The notes under the pieces were generated by a model. The model was not told where the DNA came from. It saw only the letters and a list, made by a program, of their open reading frames with translations, and searched no databases. A program made the translations under genes and the position numbers. A stretch of DNA of 64,000 bases, from the NCBI RefSeq assembly GCF_002079055.1, contig NC_047487.1:62001-126000 (forward strand), in the 5' to 3' direction. Positions 32,601 to 42,660 of this stretch are shown one piece after another. Positions within the stretch are counted from its first letter, which is position 1. Every line of letters begins with the position of its first letter. The stretch comes from Saccharomyces paradoxus (Eukaryota > Ascomycota > Saccharomycetes > Saccharomycetales > Saccharomycetaceae).

Positions 32601-33954
32601 CTTCATCTATGGTTCTTGCACTTAGGATGTCAAATTTTGAAGAATCTGGATTAAGGAACTCATCTTCTTCTTCCTTGGAAGATTTTCTATTGAGTGATGA
32701 TATTGATACAACGTATTTAACAAACGCATCCATTTCAGGTTTTTGGTTTACTGGTTTCATAGCGCCCATAAATTTTTTATCATTGCTGCTATCATGGCGA
32801 TTATGGTTTTTCATCCACTTAGCTAAAAGACCTATAGCACTACGGTGTAATACAGACATTGAAGATGTGTTAGATCTACTATTACTGTTGCTGTTATTAT
32901 CTAAAGAAGATGTTGTTGATGTACCTTGTAATGTTCCACTTTGTTCATTTAAGTCTTCAGGCATGTATAAAGAATTCAGGATAAATTCAACTTTTTTAGC
33001 CGGTGTGGGAGGCATTATTTTATCTACTGCATATGATGACGGGTAGTCCACGCCTTTCATTAATGTGGATACTAGGGTGACCTTGGATAAGTGGCTTATC
33101 TTTTGTTTGCTATCTGGCACTTCTTCGCTTTCAGTATCAACTGAGGGCTCTTTCACTATCCGGTGCTTTGAATATACATTTGATGTGTTATCCGGAAATA
33201 AAAGCATAGAGGGACTTCTCTGGCTCTTGGAAGGATTTGAAGACTGTAGCTTCTCCGGCAGTCTAAATACATCAGAAGTTTTATATAATGATAAAACGCT
33301 TTGATTACGAAAATCAGGACTGGCAAAGCTTTGCCTGGCGTAAATGCTTAGTCGACTTCCTCTTTTGTGTAGGCTTCCCAGTTGCGTGAAATCTTTTAAC
33401 GAGTAATGCAGCCATGCATCGAAGTCTAATTTATCAGGTTCATTGAGTTCAATATTCTCCCAAACCAGCTTAGAGCAGTGTACCCAGTTTTTCTTCAGGT
33501 TAATTAAACAGCTAGAAATTATTTTGGGGTACTGTTCAATATGTTTGTCGTTCAAAAACTCGATCAACCTAAGCCTCAATGTTATGTTTGGTAAAAAATC
33601 TTGGACAAAGTAATTCAGTATGGAATGTCTCAACAATACAAATGTCCTCACCAATGCCACTTCACCGAGTCGCCTTCTCTTGGCCTTTGCAGCATTTGTG
33701 GTGATCTCTCTAATGCACCATCGAAACCTATAGATGAGTAAATCATGTAAGTCTTGAGGCGTTATGAAATTCCTATAAATAAGGAAGAAATCTGCGGATG
33801 CGTTGTAGTCTACACCTTCCAAAGGGGAAGAAAGGTGCACAATTAATGCGGGCAGGTCTGCACTATTCACCGGTTTAGATATGCAATCACTGTCATAGCT
33901 AATAACATTTGAGGATGGAGTCGGGTAGTAATCTTTTTGGCTAAATATTTCCAT
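29626..33954 (-). CDS. LTE1: Mitotic exit regulator Lte1 (Ras-GEF-like)
   Basis: 1442 residues (about 1435 in S. cerevisiae). A bud-cortex protein that promotes mitotic exit, especially in the cold, by opposing Bfa1-Bub2/Kin4 in the spindle position checkpoint; it is held at the cortex by Ras2-GTP, Kel1 and Cdc42 effectors. An N-terminal RasGEF_N domain covers about 22-150 (LIVHLSSPLEGVDYNASADF). A very long Ser/Asn-rich disordered middle with many Ser-Pro/Thr-Pro sites fits heavy CDK phosphorylation. The C-terminal CDC25-type RasGEF domain runs from about 1185 to 1440 (SVAQQMTLIEKEILGEIDWK). Despite the fold it is thought not to act as the Tem1 exchange factor in vivo. Confidence 0.97.
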   Translation of the reverse strand: MEIFSQKDYYPTPSSNVISYDSDCISKPVNSADLPALIVHLSSPLEGVDYNASADFFLIYRNFITPQDLHDLLIYRFRWCIREITTNAAKAKRRRLGEVALVRTFVLLRHSILNYFVQDFLPNITLRLRLIEFLNDKHIEQYPKIISSCLINLKKNWVHCSKLVWENIELNEPDKLDFDAWLHYSLKDFTQLGSLHKRGSRLSIYARQSFASPDFRNQSVLSLYKTSDVFRLPEKLQSSNPSKSQRSPSMLLFPDNTSNVYSKHRIVKEPSVDTESEEVPDSKQKISHLSKVTLVSTLMKGVDYPSSYAVDKIMPPTPAKKVEFILNSLYMPEDLNEQSGTLQGTSTTSSLDNNSNSNSRSNTSSMSVLHRSAIGLLAKWMKNHNRHDSSNDKKFMGAMKPVNQKPEMDAFVKYVVSISSLNRKSSKEEEDEFLNPDSSKFDILSARTIDEVESLLHLQNQLIEKVQTHSNGNRDHIVDVDCERREHILDIKLLQRNNFKPSNDNFSAMDNLDLYQTVSSIAQSVISLTNTLNKQLQSNESNMLPSPSCDALQRRKVKSLTTAYYNKMHGSYSTESMRLFDKDANSSRTDENGPQRLLFHETDKTNSEMIPSITPRRKNHSQSQRSMTSSPLKNVLPDLKELSPLNDNREDTESITYSYDSELSSTSPPTDALTKKSSNIRKIINHTDSPALKTKTGFLNLREFTFEDTKSLDEKEKVSEEDKNNMGELEENCDNEENHELQYNSTKKLDSFVDASSEANNCDVTAAKEHSPCNRKVKQAVVRPASGRISISRVQSIAITPTKELSIINPEHNESNSVIEEISEIEPLNLECNKKSTLYSDTSSTVISISTSKLFESAQNSPIKQIQSPQRELPGVTIVSESNRIRLSIAPTIESVVSDLNSITTSSTVETFETSRDSPVPHQRIINLREEYQRGYQDMISNTSSLHELKTIDLSDSNNDMESPSAHAQSNKYFFSPDDGSIDVASPMKNVEELKSKFLKNESEINSNVSGSVLTMDDIDINDASSARNTRRADSESAFSGSLDKENLNEIANMLDDSINDDPITVALMKLEGTYKKIPGKPENTKSSDAIRLKTSKLADEVEMLNINNLPSFQNSPAEKRKSLLIERRRQTIMNIPFTPDQSEKEGFASSSPEKTDVSSNVDVAIQAAQIQELIGQYKIHDSRLMISNNENHIPFILMYDSLSVAQQMTLIEKEILGEIDWKDLLDLKMKHEGPQVISWLQLLVRNETLSGIDLAISRFNLTVDWIISEILLTKSCKMKRNVIQRFIHVADHCKKFQNFNTLMEIILALNSSVVQKFTDAWRLIEPGDLLTWEELKKIPSLDRNYSTIRNLLNSVNPLVGCVPFIVVYLSDLSANAEKKDWILEDKVVNYNKFDTNVQIVKNFIQRVQWSKFYAFKVNHELLSKCVYISTLTQEEINELST

Positions 33955-34350
33955 GGTTCAGAGCAGCGAATCTTCAATTGGCTAGAGGCTATGTACAGCA
34001 AATAAAGGCTTCACCTAAATTAAGTAGCGAATGACACGTGTACGGTTGTGCTGGGCTAAAGGGTTCAGGAAATTATCATTCCTCTGTTTACAGTTTTTTT
34101 TTCATTGTTGATAAAAAGATCAAGAATTTCATTAGTCGCGAAAATTAAAATGCAGAAAGAGAAAAATAGAAGGGTAATAAAAGATCAGCAGATCTCAAAG
34201 TAAGTAGGGAGAATGGGCGGATTAACAATTAAAGAGGGTTTTATCGAAATTCATTATATAGCGGTTTATATAGACCACTTCTTCAGCTGGTTGATATAGA
34301 AATTTATTTTAATTCTTTTTTTGCTTATGTACTTATACGATGTTCTTAAT
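33955..34350. other. LTE1 upstream / PMT2 downstream spacer
   Basis: 396 bases. CACGTG at 34035-34040 lies about 80 bases upstream of the LTE1 ATG. CGCGAAA at 34137-34143 matches the SBF site CRCGAAA. A T9 run (34097-34102 region) is present. The PMT2 side is AT-rich, as expected of a 3' UTR. No gene is seen. Confidence 0.55.
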
Positions 34351-36630
34351 TCATGCTTCTTGTTTGTCGGCGATGTCCCAAGTGGAAAACCAGTTTAAGT
34401 AGCGGAAGTTACTACTTGGTCCCTCCATACCGAATGAGATTGGAGAAAAGTACCAGAAGCAACCAACTACAAGTGCCATGAACCCGGCGTACAGGACGAA
34501 CCGCATGATACGGCCGCATTTAGATCTGGACCATTTTTGCAAACCGGCGTCGAAACAGTACGCCAAAATGATTAGTGCAAAATACAACGCAGGCAAGTAA
34601 TGATGGACGTAGGTGACTCTAGACATGATAACGAATGGCATGTAATGTAGACCCCAGGCTAGTAGTGGGTAGAACCCGCCCATTAGGAAAACGTTCCAGT
34701 TAGATGGATTACTTAAGTCCACATATTGTCTTTGCCATCTGATCAATAATATGACGACTGTGGCCATGAATGCGAGGACAGCGACGCTGGATGCCCACGT
34801 CGATGCGGGGGTACCCAATAGGAAGTATTTTGGATTATCATCTCCCCAGCCACATAGTCTCAAACCCACATTCAAAGTTGGCCATTGCCATGCTGAAGAG
34901 GCTAAATAATCAAATTTGTCTGGATCTGGCACCAATGCGTTATTAGTGGCCATCATAGCTAGATTTAAGTGAATAAAGTCCTTAAAGAAGTTGGTCTTTG
35001 GATATTGGAAGTCTTCAGGTCTTGGTGGCAATCTTTCGTTTTCGTGGGTCTCGATGTTCCACCAGGTTCTTTTATCCCTCTTGAATGGGTTTTTCATGCA
35101 GACAACTTCTTGTTGTCTGAACCCCCATTCGGGCAAACTGTTACCGGTTTGAGCCAAGTAACAGCCCATCTCCGAGTTCTTGATACGGAAAGCGGTGGTC
35201 AATGTGTGTAATTTTTCAGGGTCTTCATTCCCTCTTTGATCCATGATCTCAATGATCCAATTGTCTTTGTTGTCACCAACAATATTGTCACCGTAACCGG
35301 AAACTTCCCATTGCGTCTTGGACACTGGTGCAGCAACTGGGTGAGTGTGCAAGTTTCTGCCCGTGCTTTTGTGTACCAATCTGTAAGAGGTGCCTGGCTT
35401 CAAATACTCGATATCAGTTTCGTTTTCTGACCACGATGGCAAACTTCTTTCTCTGTTAAAAAACCATTCGTTGTTGGCATCTTTGTAACCATAACAGGTC
35501 ACTTGCTGTTGATTGGAGCCTTCTGGATAAGTTTGTATATGTGAGTGCAGTAGAGAGCCTCCAAGAGCCTGATTTTTGATGGAAACAACGGATGAACCTA
35601 CAGCAATGTCACGAGGACCTTGTCCGACATCAGAACCAACTAATCTTGCTTGGAAGAGTGACGGCATGTTAGCATCACCTGTACCAGAATGCGATAGTAG
35701 GTCGAAATGTATTTTGAAGCATAGTAGAAAAATGCAGAAGGGAACGATAATAAGACCAAATATTCTTGCCAACCAGTGGTTAATATAGGTTTTCCATGAC
35801 ATGGATTTATCCGCCAAAAAGGTCCATAAGTCAATCACAGTATAGATACCGACCATAGTGATGATAAACAGACCCACCATCTTGACGGAAATTGTGCAAC
35901 CCAAAGAAATACCAGTAATCAACAGCCATTTCCACCACTTTCTAGAGAAGGGCTTGGATCTCTGGTTGTGGAACATGACAAAACTAAAGAACGATGCCAC
36001 AGTGAAGAAAAGTAACATAGAGTCCAAAAGAATGAACCTGCCCAAAGTGCTATACGAGTTTTCAAATAAAACTAGCACGGTCATCAGCCAAACAGTTGGT
36101 AGTGAAAATCCAATAGCCTTCGCGGTGAAATAGGCCAATGGCACACAGAGCGCGGAAAATGACGCGTTGAACAGTCTCATCTTAACATAATCCAAATACT
36201 CTGGGTAAATTTCCCCAGAAGGAAAATCCCAAGAACCGTTGTAGCCTGCCAAGTAACCAGACAGCCCGACAAGCATTTTTCCTAGGGGAGGATGAACATC
36301 GTGGTAAAATTCGTGTCTCAGGTAGTAAGACCCAAACTTACCAAAATGCGCCTCATCCCAAACAACATGGTTGTTGATGCCGATCTTATACATCCTGGTA
36401 AACAAAGCCAATGCAGTAAAGATCACCGGCATTACAAAGGATTCCAGGCGCAACAACGAGCTTTGTGCAGCGGGCTTCTCCTTCGAGAAATCTTCCGCGT
36501 CTCTCTCATCAGCACTTGAGAGTTCCTCGCTAACGCTGACGGAGGACGATTCTCTTTGTCTCAATGTATTCTCTTGCTTAATGCGGGCGGCATTGTTCTT
36601 GCTGTACCCGGTAGACGAAGACGAGGACAT
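34351..36630 (-). CDS. PMT2: Protein O-mannosyltransferase Pmt2
   Basis: 759 residues, the expected length. ER membrane enzyme that transfers mannose from dolichyl-phosphate mannose to Ser/Thr of secretory proteins; works as a heterodimer with Pmt1 (or Pmt5). GT39 family. Cytosolic N-tail 1-60, first membrane segment about 64-80, then luminal loop 1 with the catalytic Asp92-Glu93 pair ([10 protein letters not shown]). Several membrane segments follow, then a luminal region with three MIR motifs (about 335-530, including [13 protein letters not shown] and GRNLHTHP), and C-terminal membrane segments. Paralogue PMT3. Confidence 0.98.
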   Translation of the reverse strand: MSSSSSTGYSKNNAARIKQENTLRQRESSSVSVSEELSSADERDAEDFSKEKPAAQSSLLRLESFVMPVIFTALALFTRMYKIGINNHVVWDEAHFGKFGSYYLRHEFYHDVHPPLGKMLVGLSGYLAGYNGSWDFPSGEIYPEYLDYVKMRLFNASFSALCVPLAYFTAKAIGFSLPTVWLMTVLVLFENSYSTLGRFILLDSMLLFFTVASFFSFVMFHNQRSKPFSRKWWKWLLITGISLGCTISVKMVGLFIITMVGIYTVIDLWTFLADKSMSWKTYINHWLARIFGLIIVPFCIFLLCFKIHFDLLSHSGTGDANMPSLFQARLVGSDVGQGPRDIAVGSSVVSIKNQALGGSLLHSHIQTYPEGSNQQQVTCYGYKDANNEWFFNRERSLPSWSENETDIEYLKPGTSYRLVHKSTGRNLHTHPVAAPVSKTQWEVSGYGDNIVGDNKDNWIIEIMDQRGNEDPEKLHTLTTAFRIKNSEMGCYLAQTGNSLPEWGFRQQEVVCMKNPFKRDKRTWWNIETHENERLPPRPEDFQYPKTNFFKDFIHLNLAMMATNNALVPDPDKFDYLASSAWQWPTLNVGLRLCGWGDDNPKYFLLGTPASTWASSVAVLAFMATVVILLIRWQRQYVDLSNPSNWNVFLMGGFYPLLAWGLHYMPFVIMSRVTYVHHYLPALYFALIILAYCFDAGLQKWSRSKCGRIMRFVLYAGFMALVVGCFWYFSPISFGMEGPSSNFRYLNWFSTWDIADKQEA

Positions 36631-36837
36631 GATTGCTGGACCACGGTTCGAAACAGAATGACAGTAGCGATTTGGACTAAGCCGGTTCTTCTTGGTAATG
36701 TTGTTAGCCTCGAGAAATGACCTTTTTTCACCCTCAAAAAGAATGCAACACTTTTAATAAACAGTACACGAAACGGAACTTCATGTAAGTTCTTTCGTTC
36801 TTTTTTTTTCGTATTCTTTTCTATTTTTTTTCAGGGC

Positions 36838-36863
36838 GACGTGTCCAATAATAAGTACGTGTG
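36838..36863. promoter_or_regulatory. Candidate UPR elements upstream of PMT2
   Basis: GACGTGTC at 36838-36845 and TACGTGTG at 36856-36863 resemble the short Hac1 site UPRE-2 (TACGTGT type). They lie about 210-235 bases upstream of the PMT2 ATG. PMT genes are reported targets of the unfolded protein response, which makes the match plausible; it is not shown by sequence alone. The rest of the 317-base spacer (36631-36947) holds a T-rich tract at 36800-36831 and the FUN26 3' end. Confidence 0.45.
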
Positions 36864-36947
36864 TCGCTATTTACGATTGGGTGCAAGTGACAGTAAATCG
36901 GTTCACGACTGTAAATGATGGTGTTTCGGTATGTATATAGTATCTAT

Positions 36948-38504
36948 CTATCTAATGATAACGTCAATTATGAAGACGAAGACATAGCTGATGATGCTGC
37001 CTAGAGCTAGACCTGTAGAAACGAAAATATTGGTGAATCCACCGGCTGCTTCCTTCTCGTTGTCGCTGTCTAGTTGTTCTGGAACCTTCATAAAACTCAT
37101 GGAGATGACGTGCCCATTAGTCACGCCGAAAAGGAACTGTAGTAGCATGTAGCACAGATCAACGATTACGGAGCCATTGTGTTCCTCATCACCGCTTGAG
37201 GAGGAGGTGATGGCTGTGAACATCAAGAACAAAGGTATTGCGGCCACTCGCAACAATGAGTAAATGAAGGTTTTGCGTGGTGTGAATTTTTGGTCACGGA
37301 ACATGGGCCAGTCAGCAATGACTCTTCCATAAAGGTCACCTAAGTTCCACAGCGTGAATATGAGGGGGATGTACTGTGCATTGCTCAAGGGAAGTCCTGT
37401 CACGTAGGTGGCAGATGCAAATACGGGAAAAACAAGAGTTACGACAAATGTGGTGAATATGGAAAGGACTAGGTACTTTAGCTTGGCAAATAGCACTTCG
37501 AAGGGCACTTTTAGTTGGAGTTCCTCCCCTTCGTCGTTGTCGTCGTGAGTGTCGTTGGCGTAGTGGTGGTTTTCATCGTCCATTTGATCAATGCGTCCAA
37601 CAATACGGATTTCCTCCTCGTTAGAGCGCAGAGACCCTAACAATACATCAGTGATGTGTCCGTCTTCCATATTCCAACTCTCGTTCACTTTCCTGCTGAT
37701 TTTGCTAACACTGAACATCACCACGCAAATGGTAACCACGAGTGTTGTGGTGAAGAAGTATAGGAGAATCCCACCCGTGGTAGAGACAGACGAGTTTTCG
37801 ATGAAGGCTAGAGCGAACAGCACTAGTGAGGGCAGAACACCAGCGACAGCTTGCCCCACCATGACACCTTGACTGTACTCGGAACCGAAGACATTGGCTA
37901 TGGCCATGATACCGTTCTGCGTCATGGCCGTTCCCATGGAACTGATGACCACAAGTCCCATTATAAACATGAAATTGAACCATTTGGGCAAAAGGAAATG
38001 CAAAATTGTAAAAAAACACATGATAATAAAGACGATAATCTCCCACACAAGGCCGTTTATGACTCTTCTCGAATACTTGTACTGCCTCTTGGCCAAGTAG
38101 ATGTTGAACAGCATTGACGATATTGTAGAAAACGACATCATAGAACTAGTAAAGATCTTTGCCCAAATGGACGTGTCCTTGAAAATGTCATGCTTGAAAT
38201 ACTGCGATGCACTGAGGATACAGTTCCACGGCCATAAAAGGCCTATCCCTATAGTGAAAAAAGTAATATATGAAAGATTTCTTAGCTTCTTTTTCAACGG
38301 CAATGTATCCAGTGGCTCGGCTGACACAGATTGCTCTCTTTCAGAATCATTACCGTCACCTTCCTCGTCTGAGTGCTCGTTGTTCTGTGACTCATGTTCA
38401 TCTCTGGAGATTGATATCTCTTCTGAGTGGGTATCGGCTAGTGCAGGCTCTGGCACCGCAAGTATGGGCTTCTTGGTGATATCAGCGTCCGCACTATTAC
38501 TCAT
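36948..38504 (-). CDS. FUN26: Vacuolar equilibrative nucleoside transporter Fun26
   Basis: 518 residues (about 517 in S. cerevisiae). SLC29/ENT family; moves nucleosides, nucleobases and nicotinamide riboside across the vacuolar membrane. An acidic Ser/Glu-rich cytosolic N-tail of about 70 residues (EHESQNNEHSDEEGDGND) precedes about eleven hydrophobic segments, beginning LSYITFFTIGIGLLWPWNCI, where the WPWN motif is typical of TM1 in this family. A large hydrophilic central loop, about 275-330 (NESWNMEDGHITD to DDNDEGEELQ), separates TM6 and TM7. Confidence 0.97.
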   Translation of the reverse strand: MSNSADADITKKPILAVPEPALADTHSEEISISRDEHESQNNEHSDEEGDGNDSEREQSVSAEPLDTLPLKKKLRNLSYITFFTIGIGLLWPWNCILSASQYFKHDIFKDTSIWAKIFTSSMMSFSTISSMLFNIYLAKRQYKYSRRVINGLVWEIIVFIIMCFFTILHFLLPKWFNFMFIMGLVVISSMGTAMTQNGIMAIANVFGSEYSQGVMVGQAVAGVLPSLVLFALAFIENSSVSTTGGILLYFFTTTLVVTICVVMFSVSKISRKVNESWNMEDGHITDVLLGSLRSNEEEIRIVGRIDQMDDENHHYANDTHDDNDEGEELQLKVPFEVLFAKLKYLVLSIFTTFVVTLVFPVFASATYVTGLPLSNAQYIPLIFTLWNLGDLYGRVIADWPMFRDQKFTPRKTFIYSLLRVAAIPLFLMFTAITSSSSGDEEHNGSVIVDLCYMLLQFLFGVTNGHVISMSFMKVPEQLDSDNEKEAAGGFTNIFVSTGLALGSIISYVFVFIIDVIIR

Positions 38505-38899
38505 TTTTGCAATCCGGTATGCTCCCTTGCGTTTGATGATAAGCTGTCACCATAACGTAAATCACTCTTCCTTTCCCATGATTTTTTAAGTCATTTTTTT
38601 TTCCTATTCGGTAAAATAATTCTGTGTTTGTCAGTAATAACAACACGAATTTCTAAGAATGCGGTAAGAGATACAAGATTCTTGGTTTGATTGAACAATT
38701 TTGGTTTTCTTAAATACTATAAAATATACTTATATAAGAAAGAAACAGGAAGAAAAAGATACGCAAAGAGAGAAAAAAAGATGAGAAAAAAGTATAACGT
38801 GAAGGCTTTATGGGAAGTGTGGTGGGATTGGGATCGTTGCAATTTTATAATGAGGTAGTGTACAGAGAGGGGAGAAGGAGTGAGGTAAAAGCGTGCGGT
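38505..38899. other. FUN26 upstream / CCR4 downstream spacer
   Basis: 395 bases. T9 run near 38593. A long purine-rich stretch covers about 38740-38790 on the plus strand, within the expected CCR4 3' flank. No motif, ORF or RNA gene stands out. Confidence 0.6.
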
Positions 38900-41404
38900 T
38901 CACACTTTCCTACTGCCTGTATTTGTCTTCATAAATTCAAACCTTGCTAACAATGGTATATGGTCACTGGGAAATTTGTCGTTGGGGAACCCGATAAACT
39001 TACTCACGTATTCGGGGTCCACTTCACCCAATAGCCCACGCACTCTTAGAGCATGCGTGGAAAACCATATGTAGTCGATGACGTCTGTAAATGACGGTGT
39101 GAAATTGGTGAATGGAAGTTCTCCGATACAATTATAACTGGATTTGAGAGCCAAGTTATGTGAGAAGTTTCTTTCTGACATGTAACCGAAATCTCTGCCA
39201 TTTCCCTCTTGGTGCATTTGGACACGGCCTGTACTTATCAATTCGTATACGGCGGAGTTGATATATGAATTGAAATCACCACAAATGAGCACAGGAGATT
39301 TCTTAATATCCTGTCTAAAATTGTGCGACGTCTCCTCCTTTAGCAGTGTTTCCAAATGATCTAGCAAGACACCCACTTGGAATGTCTTGACATCATTAAA
39401 TTTTGGATCCCAGTGTAAATGCGTGGTGACTGCCCATATGGTGTCACCGCTAGGAATGTGTTGAAGCTTTAACAACAATGCAACGTTATCCTTGTTCATT
39501 GCGCGATTTAAATAGTCTTCAGTTCTTTGGAACTTTTTGTGTTTCATCCAAGCACCGCTGAAATCCATAGCGTCTTTGGTGACCAACTTGAATTGGTCCC
39601 TTTTGAAAAAAATGCAACACCCGTCTACTTTCTTGGAGTCCTTGGAATGCATGGTCTTAGCTCTTGCCTTTGCATGGAAAATACCTGTATAACCATGCTT
39701 ATCCAACAAGGGTACCCAATACTCTTCAAAAGTCTTGGACTCCACTTCTTGTAAACACAACAGATCACTGTCATACGACAGAATCTGCTCCTTTAATTTA
39801 TTGCGCCTGTAATCCCAACTTAACGCCCATGATGGTGTATAACGGTACATCTTTGGGGTGGCATAGTGTTGACATAAGGTATTGTAGGATAAGACGGTGA
39901 ACGTCCTCTTGGCTAAATCGGTGGGCAAATGCTCCGTGGATTGCTGCAAAGAATCGTATTCCCTCTGTGGTTCCCCATCGGTATTGATTTCGATGAACCT
40001 ACGTTCATGCGGCAAGGGAATCTCCGGTCTGTTGTCTCTAAGGTAGAAAATCAATCCCGTGACAGATTTTTCTGTGAGAATCTTCAAAAATTGTTTTTCT
40101 AGGGGGTTTCCTTCCACACCAAGAAATTGCAGATTGCATAGGTTGCCAAACTCCCATGGTAACGTGCTGACCATGTTATCGAAAAAGTATAAGTATTTCA
40201 ATTGGAAACATGATCCTAATTCCGCGGGTAGAGACGTCAATCTATTATGTGATAGATCCAAAACGCGTAGGTTGCTTAGGTGCTTAATCTCCGCTGGCAG
40301 CTCCGTGAGACTGTTGCCATTCAAATACAGCCTCGTCAGAAAATTGTACTTGAAGATGTTGGGGCTGATATTGAAGATTTGTAAGTTGGACAAATCTAGT
40401 GCGTGCCATAATTGGTCGTCGTACTTGGAGTCCTTAGGCATGACCATCCTGTTTTCAATGTCGTCATCTTCATCAATACTGTACTGAGACAGTTTCTTGT
40501 GTTGCAAGAGCGCTTGGTTGGCTTCCTCTTTGCCATTAGCAAACAGCTCTATCTTAGGTGTCAAAGGTGTAGACACTGCACTGTTAGCTGCTGTGCCTGA
40601 GGGAGTGCTGTCTCCCGTAGGTTGTTGTTTCTTTGCTGTCTTGCTATCGGTGAGAGTGTCGGCCATTTCCATCAAGGCCTGCTTCGTGCAGTCGACCAGT
40701 GATTTCGAGGCTTCTGCGATGTGAGATTGCTGAAAATCGGTGGGCTGCAAAGCTGGTGGTGCAGCCTGAGGTCCAGGACCAAATTGACCTGGGATCTGCT
40801 GCTGTACCTGCTGCTGCGCTTGTTGCTGAGCTTGCTGAGCCTGTTGTGTAGCCAAATACTTCTTCATAGCGTTTTGCCTGGCATAAATGTTAGGCTGTCC
40901 CAGAGACTGTGAGGACACCGCTGCCAAATGCAATTGGAGCTTCCAGATCGGGTTGTTTAGTAAAGAAGGGTCATCTAAGTGCGGGTGTAATAAAGGGTTG
41001 CTAGCGTTCACATTGATGTTCACAGGCGTGCCAACGGTCGGAACCATCCCTATAGGATTTGCTGTGGCTGTAGAAGCATTCATCATCACCCCGTTGCCGC
41101 CGCCATTGTTGTTGTTGTTACTGTTATTGTTGTTGTTGTTATCCATGTTCATATTGAGCATGTTTGTGTTCCCATTGGCCAATTGGTCGAGCAACTGGCG
41201 CGAGTTGTTGTTACTGGGAGTGTGTACATCGTTGTTGCTCATGAGCCCCGGTGGAGGTATTCCGGAGGGTTGGTTCATGTGTAGCTGCTGCTGTAGAGCG
41301 TTTGGTGTACCCTTTCCCAGTAGCCCGGCATGTTGCTGTTGCTGTTGTTGCTGCTGTTGCTGCGGGCCCAGGTTAGGGTAGCCTAGTAAAGAAGGGTCGT
41401 TCAT
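38900..41404 (-). CDS. CCR4: CCR4-NOT deadenylase Ccr4
   Basis: 834 residues (about 837 in S. cerevisiae). Main cytoplasmic poly(A) nuclease, acting in the CCR4-NOT complex with Pop2; also affects transcription. The N-terminus is Gln/Asn rich: Q10 at 15-24, an Asn run at about 88-99, and a QQAQQQ region at about 190-205. A leucine-rich repeat domain about 335-445 ([30 protein letters not shown]) binds Pop2. The C-terminal EEP nuclease domain includes Glu553 in CLQEVES (equivalent to Glu556), ICGDFNS and the [10 protein letters not shown] end with its catalytic Asp and His. The length difference lies in the Gln/Asn repeats. Confidence 0.98.
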   Translation of the reverse strand: MNDPSLLGYPNLGPQQQQQQQQQQHAGLLGKGTPNALQQQLHMNQPSGIPPPGLMSNNDVHTPSNNNSRQLLDQLANGNTNMLNMNMDNNNNNNSNNNNNGGGNGVMMNASTATANPIGMVPTVGTPVNINVNASNPLLHPHLDDPSLLNNPIWKLQLHLAAVSSQSLGQPNIYARQNAMKKYLATQQAQQAQQQAQQQVQQQIPGQFGPGPQAAPPALQPTDFQQSHIAEASKSLVDCTKQALMEMADTLTDSKTAKKQQPTGDSTPSGTAANSAVSTPLTPKIELFANGKEEANQALLQHKKLSQYSIDEDDDIENRMVMPKDSKYDDQLWHALDLSNLQIFNISPNIFKYNFLTRLYLNGNSLTELPAEIKHLSNLRVLDLSHNRLTSLPAELGSCFQLKYLYFFDNMVSTLPWEFGNLCNLQFLGVEGNPLEKQFLKILTEKSVTGLIFYLRDNRPEIPLPHERRFIEINTDGEPQREYDSLQQSTEHLPTDLAKRTFTVLSYNTLCQHYATPKMYRYTPSWALSWDYRRNKLKEQILSYDSDLLCLQEVESKTFEEYWVPLLDKHGYTGIFHAKARAKTMHSKDSKKVDGCCIFFKRDQFKLVTKDAMDFSGAWMKHKKFQRTEDYLNRAMNKDNVALLLKLQHIPSGDTIWAVTTHLHWDPKFNDVKTFQVGVLLDHLETLLKEETSHNFRQDIKKSPVLICGDFNSYINSAVYELISTGRVQMHQEGNGRDFGYMSERNFSHNLALKSSYNCIGELPFTNFTPSFTDVIDYIWFSTHALRVRGLLGEVDPEYVSKFIGFPNDKFPSDHIPLLARFEFMKTNTGSRKV
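41333..41362. repeat. Coding CAG/CAA tract in CCR4
   Basis: Ten glutamine codons (residues 15-24) written with mixed CAG and CAA. A second coding repeat, of AAC/AAT, gives the Asn run at about 41105-41145 (minus strand). Both are prone to length change. Confidence 0.9.
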
Positions 41405-41524
41405 TAGCGGAAGTGTGCAGGGATAGCGTCAGTCGGAGTTCCCTTGCTGGTTTCCCTTATGCTGTGCCCTTGCACTTCCGAACCTACTGTAAGGTGGAAA
41501 CTTTTTCAAATTTTTTCGTTGTTG

Positions 41525-41578
41525 GCCCGTTTTTCGCAAGAACGGGCGATAACAAAAGGCCTAAACGGCTACTTTACC
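41525..41578. promoter_or_regulatory. CCR4 upstream region: hairpin and first copy of a direct repeat
   Basis: GCCCGTT (41525-41531) and AACGGGC (41541-41547) form a 7-bp inverted repeat around nine bases. Just downstream, 41555-41578 (core GGCCTAAACGGCT) is 21/24 identical to 42730-42753 upstream of ATS1. Both copies have the same orientation relative to the gene they precede. The function is unknown to me. Confidence 0.6.
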
Positions 41579-41658
41579 TTTGAGATCTACCATGGTGAGA
41601 ATTAATGCTAAGTGGACATCTATGTATATGTTAATGGGTATGTAGTTACTTATCGCTG

Positions 41659-42660
41659 CTAGAACACGATCCACGTGGTGGCACACCCACCAAACACGCG
41701 GGGCTTTCCAGAGTACTGGCCCACGAGCTGCAGTCCACGCTGGGAGCCCTTCTGCGGGCCACAGTTGCCATGCTCCCCCCAACCCCAGCAGTACACTTTG
41801 TAATAGTGGGACTCGCCTTCTTGACTAGTGGTGACTAGGATACCGTGCTCGCTCCCAGTTGTAATATCGACAATGGGGAAGTGTAAGCCTTCTTGCGGGA
41901 ACAGTTGTGAGTGTGTACCTCTACCAAATGACTCTACAGTATTGAGGCGCCTATCCCAGAGGTGGATTGAAGTCCACATGCACGTTACTACAAGGCCGTG
42001 CCTCTCTTGTTGTTGCTCGAGCTCGAACCCAGTGGGCAGACGACCGGATGCGTGTACTATGCGGCCACCCTCGTCCACTATGATCATGAAGTCTTTACCC
42101 ATGGCCACGTAGTCTACCGGCACAGAACCCGTATCGTACACCAACATAGGTTCCGTTACTGATCGGCATTTTTGCCCCTGCAATTGACATTTTGTGTTAC
42201 TGCCCCAGCCGTATACTCTCGTGCCTTGCACCACCACGAAATTCTGGAAGCACCCGTAAACTGCGATGCGTTCTTCGTTGGAATGCAATGGCACATGCCG
42301 TTGTGTGAACTCGTAACAACCGCCTCCTCGCTGCCATACATGACCAGCAGCATCCACGGTAACTGTTGTGTCCCAGCCGCACGCCACGTCCACTACTGGT
42401 GCCGGTATCTCCACTGGCCTCCAGCCACGCACCTGCTGTAGTGCTTGTGCATTATTCAGTTCTCCTCGTCTGTTATCTCCGCATCCTACCAAACTCCCGT
42501 TATTCAACAGTACCACGCTGTGGTTCCCACCGCATGCTATCTTCCTGACTACTGTTCCATCACCTCCCAACGCAGACCTCTGCGGCGTATCCATATCCTC
42601 ATCGTGCACCAGTCCCAGTTGCCCTTGCCCATTAGAGCCGAATGCATACACACAACTCAT
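41659..42660 (-). CDS. ATS1: RCC1-like protein Ats1 (Kti13)
   Basis: 333 residues, the expected length. Works with Kti11/Dph3 as an electron-transfer partner in diphthamide synthesis on eEF2 and in Elongator-dependent tRNA wobble-uridine modification. Seven-bladed RCC1-type propeller: repeats such as [16 protein letters not shown] (residues 3-18), [26 protein letters not shown] and [13 protein letters not shown]. The gene is noticeably GC-richer than its neighbours (about half G+C, against roughly 40 percent) and its codon use is weakly biased. It is the last of seven consecutive minus-strand genes and diverges from FUN30. Confidence 0.97.
   Translation of the reverse strand: MSCVYAFGSNGQGQLGLVHDEDMDTPQRSALGGDGTVVRKIACGGNHSVVLLNNGSLVGCGDNRRGELNNAQALQQVRGWRPVEIPAPVVDVACGWDTTVTVDAAGHVWQRGGGCYEFTQRHVPLHSNEERIAVYGCFQNFVVVQGTRVYGWGSNTKCQLQGQKCRSVTEPMLVYDTGSVPVDYVAMGKDFMIIVDEGGRIVHASGRLPTGFELEQQQERHGLVVTCMWTSIHLWDRRLNTVESFGRGTHSQLFPQEGLHFPIVDITTGSEHGILVTTSQEGESHYYKVYCWGWGEHGNCGPQKGSQRGLQLVGQYSGKPRVFGGCATTWIVF

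Noticed and set aside
36648-36657. GGTTCGAAAC, similar to a Pol III B box, just upstream of PMT2
   Set aside because: No A box or cloverleaf nearby and the match is incomplete; a 9-10 base match is expected by chance in 64 kb.
38101-38589. 162-codon plus-strand ORF overlapping the start of FUN26
   Set aside because: Shadow of the FUN26 membrane segments and acidic N-tail; no independent support.
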